54,013 nt of DNA, from contig NZ_JACAFQ010000034.1 in NCBI RefSeq assembly GCF_015354575.1, positions 1 through 54,013 on the forward strand, in the 5' to 3' direction. The translations under genes and the position numbers were made by a program. This stretch comes from Pseudomonas sp. UFMG81. Its GTDB lineage: Bacteria; Pseudomonadota; Gammaproteobacteria; Pseudomonadales; Pseudomonadaceae. Of this stretch, positions 25,144-32,700 are shown in pieces. The notes below the pieces were generated by a model, which was not told the origin of the DNA, did not search any database, and was given only the letters and a program-made list of their open reading frames with translations. How positions within the stretch are numbered: position 1 is the first letter of the stretch; every line of letters begins with the position of its first letter.

Positions 25144-25176
25144 AGTATCTGCCGTTAACCTGAAGGCAGTCTGAAG
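25144..25176 (-). promoter_or_regulatory. Candidate response-regulator box and promoter of the seven-gene operon
   Basis: CTGAAG occurs at 25160-25165 and again at 25171-25176, a direct repeat with exactly 11-bp periodicity (CTTCAG-N5-CTTCAG on the operon strand). This is the spacing used by OmpR-family dimers such as PmrA and QseB. Ten bases downstream on the minus strand is GATACT (25149-25144), a fair -10 box, so the repeat would overlap the -35 position as expected for an activator. The operon's own OmpR-type regulator is the natural candidate to bind. Confidence 0.55.
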
Positions 25177-25245
25177 TCTGTCCGGCGTCCCGGCCTTGCG
25201 CTACATTGCCCTCTCCACAGGGCGCAGCCATAACAAGGAAAACCG

Positions 25246-25815
25246 ATGCGCTACGAATTCAACGAAGTCCTCAACGACCTGATCGACTACTTCCTGCTCG
25301 GCGATATCCAGCTGCTGGAGCAGTTCAAAGAAGCAAACGGACTGCCCGACGACCTTGCCCGGGCGTTCACCCGTGGCGACAGCGGCGACCTGGCCGTGCG
25401 CCAGGGGGTGATCCTGCCGTTGGCCGGCATCGACAACCTGCCCTACCGCATCCTGTTCACCCTCGATGGGCGCACACCGGCCCTGCTCGAGCCCGGCTGC
25501 CGCCTCAAGCACCGCCGCGGCGGCCATGTGCTGCGGGTCGAGAACCGCGCGCTGATGCTGTTCACCTGGCGCGTCCTGCAGCACTTCACCAACAAGACCC
25601 TCGGTGACCTGCTGGCACGCTACCAGGAGCCGGGGCGACCGATCATCGAACTGGACAATGGCTGGTACGAGGTGGAGGTGCTGGCGGGGGCACTGGTGCG
25701 CGACGGGCTCTACGAGCCAGCGTTCGAGTTCGTGTTGAAGAAGACCAGCAGCCCTGGCAGCGACAACACTGTGGATACCGGCTACCGCTATACGTTGCGC
25801 GGGTATTTCGACTGA
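25246..25815 (+). CDS. Conserved hypothetical protein (189 aa)
   Basis: A 189-residue soluble protein with no signal peptide. It begins MRYEFNEVLNDLIDYFLLGDIQLLEQF and ends with YTLRGYFD. A basic segment, RLKHRRGGHVLRV, lies near residue 85. The alternation of acidic helices and beta strands suggests a compact alpha/beta fold. I do not recognise the family. It diverges from the thermostable hemolysin gene with a shared 131-bp promoter region that contains the CTGAAG repeat, so it may be co-regulated with that operon. AAGGAAAA precedes the ATG. Confidence 0.75.
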   Translation: MRYEFNEVLNDLIDYFLLGDIQLLEQFKEANGLPDDLARAFTRGDSGDLAVRQGVILPLAGIDNLPYRILFTLDGRTPALLEPGCRLKHRRGGHVLRVENRALMLFTWRVLQHFTNKTLGDLLARYQEPGRPIIELDNGWYEVEVLAGALVRDGLYEPAFEFVLKKTSSPGSDNTVDTGYRYTLRGYFD

Positions 25816-25912
25816 TCTGATGTGAGCGCCGCCCCCTTGCCAGGCGCCGAGGCGGATAGCGCAGCCCTCACATGACTCAAGACATGCACCAAGGCGCACA
25901 GCCGCGGCGACG

Positions 25913-25981
25913 CAGGCAAAACTGGCCCGAAACAGATGTGGGAGCCGGCTTGCCGGCGATGCGCCGCGCGGGCGGCGCTCG
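25913..25981 (+). repeat. 69-bp inverted repeat, left arm
   Basis: The arm begins CAGGCAAAACTGGCCCGAAA and contains the P. putida REP core GGAGCCGGCTTGCCGGCGAT. It is a perfect reverse complement of 26085-26153 over all 69 bases I checked, with 103 bases between the arms. Confidence 0.95.
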
Positions 25982-26084
25982 GTTCAAAGGCGCTGCAACT
26001 GTGTCGGCGGACGCTTTGTGGCCCACGGAGGATCGCGTCAGGGCCTCCAGGTGTTCGCCTTAGCTTTTGTACAGGGGCGCAAAT

Positions 26085-26153
26085 CGAGCGCCGCCCGCGC
26101 GGCGCATCGCCGGCAAGCCGGCTCCCACATCTGTTTCGGGCCAGTTTTGCCTG
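26085..26153 (-). repeat. 69-bp inverted repeat, right arm
   Basis: Reverse complement of 25913-25981. Its outer-to-inner sequence begins CGAGCGCCGCCCGCGCGGCG. The same CGAGCGCCGCCC appears as the last 12 bases of the window. Confidence 0.95.
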
Positions 26154-26198
26154 TGAGGGTACCGCTATCCGCCTTGGTGCATGTCTCAAGACAGGCAT

Positions 26199-27881
26199 TT
26201 ACGTGTGGTTGATATCACGGTCCTTGGTCTCGGGCAGGAAGAAGGTACCCAGCACCGCGGTCATCACCGCGATGACGATGGGGTACCACAGCCCGTAGTA
26301 GATGTCCCCGGTGGCCGCCACCATGGCGAATGCCACGGTCGGCAGGAAGCCGCCGAACCAGCCATTGCCGATGTGGTACGGCAGCGACATGGAGGTATAG
26401 CGGATGCGCGCCGGGAACAGCTCCACCAGCCAGGCGGCGATCGGCCCATAGACCATGGTCACGTAGATCACCAGGATGGTCAGCAGTAGCAACACCATCG
26501 GGTAGTGGATCTTCGCCGGGTCGGCTTTTTCCGGGTAGCCGGCCTCTTTCAGCGCGCCACCCAGGGTGGTGGTGAAGGCATCGTTCTGCGCCTTGAAGTC
26601 TGCCGCCGCCAGGCTGCTGCCATCGAAGCTTTGCAGCACCCGCTCACCGATACGCACCTGGGCCACGCTGCCGGGCTCGGCGGCCTGGTTCTCGTAGGGG
26701 ATGGCGCGCTTGGCCAGCAGGGTCTTGGCGATATCGCAGGAGCTGGTGAAACGCGCCTTGCCCACTGGGTCGAACTGGAAGGAGCACTGAGCGGGGTCGG
26801 CCACCACCACCACGGGGTTTTGCTCCTGGGCGACGAACACGTCCGGGTTGCCGTACTCGGTCAGGCCCTTGAAGATCGGGAAATAGGTCAACGCCGCCAG
26901 GATGCAGCCGGCGATGATGATCGGCTTGCGGCCGATACGGTCGGACAGGCTGCCGAACAGGATGAAGAACGGCGTGCCGATCAGCAACGAGCCTGCGATC
27001 AGCAGGTTGGCGGTCTGCGGGTCGATCTTGAGCGTCTGCAACAGGAAGAACAGCGCGTAGAACTGCCCGGTGTACCACACCACCGCCTGCCCGGCGGTGC
27101 CGCCGAGCAGCGACATGATCACCACCTTCAAGTTCTCCCAGCGGCCGAACGACTCGGTCAGCGGCGCCTTCGACGCCTTGCCTTCGGCCTTCATCTTCAT
27201 GAACACCGGCGACTCGTTCAGTTGCATGCGGATGTACACCGAAATCGCCAGCAGCAGGATCGACAGCAGGAAGGGTATGCGCCAGCCCCAGGCTTCGAAT
27301 GCCTCGGTGCCCATGGCCGTGCGGCAGGCCAGGATCACCAGCAGCGACAGGAACAGCCCGAGGGTGGCAGTGGTCTGGATCCAGGCGGTGAAGAAACCGC
27401 GCTTGCCTTTGGGCGCATGCTCGGCCACATAGGTGGCCGCGCCGCCGTACTCGCCGCCCAGCGCCAGCCCCTGCAGCAACCTCAGGGTGATGAGAATCAC
27501 CGGCGCAGCCACACCAATCGTCGCATAGCTCGGCAATAGCCCCACCACTGCGGTGGACAGGCCCATGATCACGATGGTGATGAGGAAGGTGTACTTGCGT
27601 CCGATCATGTCGCCCAGGCGGCCGAACACGATGGCCCCGAACGGCCTCACCGCGAAACCGGCGGCAAAGGCCAGCAGGGCGAAGATGAACGCGGTGGTTT
27701 CATTGACCCCGGTGAAGAAGTGCTTGGCGATGATCGCCGCCAGCGAGCCGTAGAGGTAGAAGTCGTACCATTCGAACACGGTACCCAGCGAGGAAGCGAA
27801 GATGACCTTGCGCTCCTCCTTGGTGATGCCACGTTGGGGCGCACTACTGCCCGTTGATGCACTGCTGTCCAGGACCGCCAT
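26199..27881 (-). CDS. MHS-family MFS transporter with a long loop insertion
   Basis: A 560-residue metabolite:H+ symporter-type MFS protein, related to ShiA, ProP and KgtP. The N-terminal signature GTVFEWYDFYLYG and loop motif FGRLGDMIGRKYTF are clear, as are QGLALGGEYGG and the second-half motif FGSLSDRIGRKP. An extra ~120 residues (about 350-470, with two cysteines) lie between TM8 and TM9 and probably face the periplasm. This explains the length above the usual ~440. The substrate is unknown; organic acids, betaine or shikimate are family choices. The ATG at 27881 has GGAGGCGAC upstream. Confidence 0.9.
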   Translation of the reverse strand: MAVLDSSASTGSSAPQRGITKEERKVIFASSLGTVFEWYDFYLYGSLAAIIAKHFFTGVNETTAFIFALLAFAAGFAVRPFGAIVFGRLGDMIGRKYTFLITIVIMGLSTAVVGLLPSYATIGVAAPVILITLRLLQGLALGGEYGGAATYVAEHAPKGKRGFFTAWIQTTATLGLFLSLLVILACRTAMGTEAFEAWGWRIPFLLSILLLAISVYIRMQLNESPVFMKMKAEGKASKAPLTESFGRWENLKVVIMSLLGGTAGQAVVWYTGQFYALFFLLQTLKIDPQTANLLIAGSLLIGTPFFILFGSLSDRIGRKPIIIAGCILAALTYFPIFKGLTEYGNPDVFVAQEQNPVVVVADPAQCSFQFDPVGKARFTSSCDIAKTLLAKRAIPYENQAAEPGSVAQVRIGERVLQSFDGSSLAAADFKAQNDAFTTTLGGALKEAGYPEKADPAKIHYPMVLLLLTILVIYVTMVYGPIAAWLVELFPARIRYTSMSLPYHIGNGWFGGFLPTVAFAMVAATGDIYYGLWYPIVIAVMTAVLGTFFLPETKDRDINHT

Positions 27882-28131
27882 GGGTCGCCTCCGTCTTGTC
27901 GATGTAGGCCGGAGTCGCTCAACAGGTGGTCACGCTCGCACCCAGGCCTTAGGGCTTGCAGGTTGCGGCGAAGCACGACGAGGCTGGGCCTCGGATCGCG
28001 GCAGGTAAGCAGAAGCATAATCGGCTTTGCCGGGATATCCATTCGCATGCATCGACACAGGTCCAGTGGCGGCAACGAACAGTTGGCCCGCCGGCGCCTG
28101 GATCGGGTCCGACAAGCGTCCGCCCCACGGC

Positions 28132-28566
28132 TTATTCGGGCCGGACGGTGTTGCTCGTCGCGGACGGCCCCTTGAGCTCGACGCGGTTGCCATCGGGGTC
28201 GAAGCAGTACAGTGACAATCCCTCGCCTTCGGCACCGTAGCGCGTTTCGGCAGGTTCAACTCGCACCTTGGCGGCGCCCAGGTAGTCGGCCAGCGCCTGC
28301 GCATCGAACGGTTCGATGCGCAGGCACAGGTGATCCAGGTTATGCCCCTGCCGACCAGGCGCCGGGCCGCCCTTGCTGCCCAGCGGTCCGTCCACCGCGA
28401 CCAGGTCGATCAGGTGGCTGCCGGCGCTCAGGTGGATCATGCCCAGGTCCTCACGGCGACGGTTGACCGGACAACCCAGCACGTCACGGTAGAACGCCAG
28501 GCTGCGTTCCAGGTCGCTGACCCGTAGCACGATGTGGTCGATATGCAGGATGGTGAAATCAGGCAC
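28132..28566 (-). CDS. VOC family protein (glyoxalase-like)
   Basis: A ~144-residue vicinal-oxygen-chelate domain. It has IDHIVLRVSDLERSLAFYRDVLG, a metal His in IDHIV, HNLDHLCLRI carrying another His, and the C-terminal YCFDPDGNRVELKG carrying the Glu ligand. It therefore probably keeps the H/H/E metal site. The first codon is probably GTG at 28566, which has GGAG 8 bases upstream; an ATG at 28608 is the alternative. It sits 6 to 49 bases after the alpha/beta hydrolase gene, on the same strand. Confidence 0.83.
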   Translation of the reverse strand: MPDFTILHIDHIVLRVSDLERSLAFYRDVLGCPVNRRREDLGMIHLSAGSHLIDLVAVDGPLGSKGGPAPGRQGHNLDHLCLRIEPFDAQALADYLGAAKVRVEPAETRYGAEGEGLSLYCFDPDGNRVELKGPSATSNTVRPE

Positions 28567-28614
28567 GGCGGTACTCCAAGCATGGATGTCACTGCACCTT
28601 AGCAGCACCGACGG

Positions 28615-29535
28615 CTACTCGTTGACCATCCGCTGCAACCCGCCCCTTTCGTGATGCCCCAGGGTGCGCAGGATCTGCGCTGCCAACGCGGCTCCCGGCG
28701 ACTCCAGATGAAAATGATGACCGCCGGGGTGCCAGCTGACCCGTGTGTGCCTGGGCAGCGCCGACTGACGGCGAGCGAAGCCGTTATCGGCGAAGACACC
28801 CTGGCGCCCCAGCAACAGGTACAACGGGCAGCGCACCTGCCGCAACAGCTCGCAGGCCTCGCCTTCGGTCAATGGCATTGGCTCGGGCAGGTTCAGCCGA
28901 GGGTCGTGGCGCCAGCAATAGCCATCCCCCACCTGCAGCAGGTCGCGCAGCGCCAGCAGCCGCGTGGCCTCCACGGACAGCGTCAGGCGCTCGCGGTATT
29001 GGCCGAGGGCGTGCTCAAGGCTGGCGAAGCAGGCCAGCGGCGGTTCGACAACCCCTTGCTGGCGACTGCGCAGCACCAGGCGCTTGAGGCGAAACGCCCG
29101 GGCCATATGCTCGACCCGCTCACCGTCGGCCACGGTGAAGGGCGCTCCCATGCCGTCGAGGAACTGCATGCTGGCGATGGCGCTGGTCAACGCCGCGAGG
29201 ATCGAGGCGATCCCGCTGCCCATGCCATGGGCCAGCACATGGAAGCGCCCCCAGCCAAGGCGCTCGACCACCGCCAGCATGTCCTCGGCGTGCTCCCACA
29301 GGTAGTAGCCGCTGTCGTCGCGGCGATGGTCGCTGCGGCCATGACCGATCAGGTCGGGGGCCACCACGAAGCAGCCCTCGAGCAATGGCGCCAGGCGCTC
29401 GAACGAGGCGGCGTTGTCCAGCCAACCATGCAGCGCCAGCACCGGAATACCGTCTTCACGGCCCCAGGTACGCACCGCGACCTCGATACCGTCGAGGTCG
29501 AGCAAATGGTCTTTCGCAGCGGTGGTCACAGCCAT
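28615..29535 (-). CDS. Alpha/beta hydrolase fold protein with Ser-to-Gly nucleophile elbow
   Basis: A 306-residue alpha/beta hydrolase. The oxyanion segment is LALHGWLDN, the strand-5 turn reads LAHGMGSG and the C-terminal His is in PGGHHFHLE. The usual nucleophile elbow GxSxG is A-H-G-M-G here, so Gly104 stands where Ser is expected (GGC instead of a serine codon such as AGC). The acid residue is probably in the GRQGVFADN region. It may be catalytically inactive or use another mechanism. GGGAG upstream of 29535 supports this start. Confidence 0.85.
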   Translation of the reverse strand: MAVTTAAKDHLLDLDGIEVAVRTWGREDGIPVLALHGWLDNAASFERLAPLLEGCFVVAPDLIGHGRSDHRRDDSGYYLWEHAEDMLAVVERLGWGRFHVLAHGMGSGIASILAALTSAIASMQFLDGMGAPFTVADGERVEHMARAFRLKRLVLRSRQQGVVEPPLACFASLEHALGQYRERLTLSVEATRLLALRDLLQVGDGYCWRHDPRLNLPEPMPLTEGEACELLRQVRCPLYLLLGRQGVFADNGFARRQSALPRHTRVSWHPGGHHFHLESPGAALAAQILRTLGHHERGGLQRMVNE

Positions 29536-29727
29536 CGTTTCACTCCCTGGCAAGGCCCGGGGCTCCTGCCCCGCGACAGCTCACCATCGCCCAGCGCCGC
29601 TGCCCGCGCTGGCCCCTGGCCGACCGCGGCATGCACTTAACCGACCGCAACACAGCGCGGCAATATCTACCGCCAACGGCAAAGCCCGTTGCAGTTCGAT
29701 AGCGGGCTCACCCATCAGGAGTTCGCC

Positions 29728-32700
29728 ATGGACATCCCCGTTGCACCCTACCACCACCAGCAGATCCTCGACGCGCTGCCGGCCTGGACCAGACAGCTGC
29801 ATCCTCGGCACATCGGCAAGGTGATACGCCGGGCACACCAGGAACATATCAAGCCCGACCGCCATGAGGCCGCGTGGTTCAGCAGCGCCTCGCACGATGA
29901 CCGGCAGTTGCTGCGCTCGGCCATCCACGCCCGCACCGTGAGCCGAAAAGCATTCGCCAAGGCCATCGGCGACCTGCAACAGCTGCCTCAGTTCTGCGAG
30001 AGCTTGCTGCAACAGACGCTGGCCATCAGCACCGCCGTGGGCACAGCGCAGTACTGTTTCCAGCCCTTCGAGACGATCCAGACCGGGAACCTGGACCACG
30101 TACCGGACCTGGAGAACTATGGCCTGGGAGCGGGTACCTCACAGCCCGAGTGGACCTACCAGGCAACGGGCGAACCAACCCTGCGCAGCCTGCTGGAAGC
30201 GGCAATGCATAATTTCGAGGGTGTGAGCGAGGTGGGCCCGTTCAGCCGCCTGCAAGCCTCCGCCACGGATGGCGCGGCAGTGCCCGGCCTGAGCGTTACC
30301 CGGTTCGTCACGCAGTGTCGCGCCCTGGACCTGGGCAAGCGTTACCAGGCTCACCTGGACGGCATTTTTGCCGGTGAGCGCAAAGCCACGGTGAGCACCG
30401 CGTGGATCGCCGCGCGGCGCGCGGAGTTGACCGTGCAGGCGGTGAATGCCCGCCTACGTGGCCAGTTGACCGCCCTCGGCTATCAGGCCCTGCGCCACTT
30501 CTGCATCGATGGCCAGGTAGCGCGCTACGGCAAGCAGGACATCGCCGCCTACAGCCTCAAGTTCCTGGGCATGGAGATCCAGGACCTGTTGCTGCTCAAG
30601 GTGCCCGAAGGTCCGTCGGCACCGATTATCGTCCACCTGCCATTCGACGATGAGGGTCAGGTCAGGGAATTCGCCGACCAGAAGGCGCTGGAAAGCTACC
30701 TGTGCCAACGCTTGCAGGAGCCGGATTACTGCCAGCAGTTCCTCGAACATGTCGCCCAGGCCGACCGCCCCAAGATGGCCAGCGCGCTCCAGGGCGCGCT
30801 GTACAAGGAGGTCGACGATTTTCAGCTGCCGCCAGGCCTGGTGCCCTTGCAACCGCCGTCGCCCCCCCGCGACGGGCACCCGGCCCGCGAAACCAAGCCC
30901 AGGGACAAGCCCAGCCTCTACATACGTGAGCGCAAACTCGCCGAACCCTACTGGCCTGCGCTGTATGACGAACATGTACGTTGCCTCAAGGGCAATGCCA
31001 GGGCGATCGCCGTGCCCACCGCCGACGTTGATGCCAGGGCCCGCAAGGAGCGCCTGGAGCATTGGGAGGAGACCGGGATGAACCTGCTCAACGTGGCAGC
31101 GATGTTCGTCCCCGGGCTGGACGCGGTGATGTTTGCGGTATTCGCCTATCAGCTCCTGGACTCGGCCTTTCACGCCTACGAGGCCTGGTCCGAAGGCGAC
31201 CATGCCGAGGTGGTGGCGCAACTCGAATCGCTGGGCGCCACGCTGGGCAGCGCGGCGGTGCTTGGCGCGGTCGCCGTGGGCGCCAAGGCTTCGGGCTTCG
31301 TCGACTGGATGGAGAGCATCTGGCTCGAGGGCAAGCAAAAGCTGTGGGATCCCCAGCTGGGCCCGTACCGCAGCCCAGTCGAGCTGCCTGCCGCCCTGGA
31401 AGCGGATACCGAGGGTGTGTACCACCACGACGGCAAGCACTACGTAAAACTCGATGGCGACACCTTTCAGGTGGAGCGTGACGCCGACGGCGATTGGCAA
31501 ATGACCCATCCGAGCGAGCCAAAGGGTCATCGCCCCTACCTGCGGGGCAATGGCAAGGGGGCGTGGCGCCTGGCCCACGAACGGGTGCAGGGTTGGGATC
31601 GGCTGAAGCTGTTGCGTCGCCTTGGGTCCATCAGCGAGGGGCTGGGCGATGCCGACCTGCTGGCGGCGCTGGACAGCACCGGCCTGGAACGCGGTGCGCT
31701 GGAGGCGGTGTATATCGAAGGCGAGCAAACGCCGGGGCTGCTCGAGGATGCCCTGCTGCGGTTGCGCAAGGATACCGAAGCCGACCTGATCATCGACAAC
31801 GTCCGGCATGCCCGCCCGTTGGCCGCCTACAAGAACTTCGCCGTGCCCACCCTGGGCGAACTGCCCGGCTGGCCCGAGGATGTGCTGCTGGAGGTCTTCG
31901 ATGGCCCGGAGGCTTGGGGTAGCACCACCCGCTACGGGCGCAATTTGCCAGGCGACCTGAGCATCCTGCTGAGCCGCGACGACCTGGACAGTGGCAGGCT
32001 GGCCAGCGTGGTGCTGCAGGGCCTGGACGAGCACAGCATCAATGACCTGCTGCCCGTCGACACCCCACCGGCGCAACGCCAGCAGGCGTTGCAGGACTTG
32101 CTGGCCGACCGCCTGGACAGCAAGCGCGCAGGCCTGTTCGACAGCCTCTACAAGGGCCAGCGCACACCGTTGAGCCCAGCCGCCGAGGTGCTGGGCAGGC
32201 AGTTCCCGGCGCTGCCGGAACCGGTGCTCGAAGATATCGTCGCCAACGCCAACCGTGCCGAACGCCAGCGCTTGCTCGCCGGTCGTGTGCCGTTACGCGT
32301 TGGCGAAGAGGCACGCGTCCTGCAAGCTCGGCTGCGCCTGGACCGGGCGATCCTGGGGTTGCATCGGGCAAGCCTGGCCAATGCCGACAGCGCACTGATC
32401 CGCGATGGGCTGCTGGCCGAGCACCCGCAATGGACGACAGAGCAGGTATTCCACGCCGCGCAGGCCGATCGTGCCAAAGCCGCGCGATTGATTGGCCAGC
32501 AGCCGATTCGCCCGGGTTATCGCTCGCCCATGCGCCTGGCCGACGGGCGTTTTGGCTACCCCTTGAGCCCGGATGCTCGCCTTCCTCGGGAAGAGCAGGA
32601 GTTGCGAGCCCTGTACCCCGTCATGGATGCAGTCGAACGCCGGCAGTTGCTGGCCACCCTGCGTGCGCGAGGCAACGTGGCGGCGCAACTGCAGGGCTAC

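Larger units (their letters stand above)
25816..26198. other. Gene-free region holding a large inverted repeat
   Basis: This is 383 bases without a gene between the 189-aa protein and the MHS transporter. Beyond the 69-bp perfect inverted repeat listed separately, the outer flanks are also partly inverted copies: ATGCACCAAGGCG near 25884 and CGCCTTGGTGCAT near 26170. The structure looks like a composite REP/BIME element and could end transcription from both sides. Confidence 0.7.

Noticed and set aside
25816..26198. Possible CRISPR array or insertion sequence at the palindromic region
   Set aside because: There are only two arms in inverted orientation, no regular spacers and no transposase frame; it fits a REP/BIME element.
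30454..32076. 540-codon minus-strand frame inside the NEL effector
   Set aside because: The opposite strand encodes a continuous recognisable protein; this frame has no motifs and lacks a ribosome binding site.
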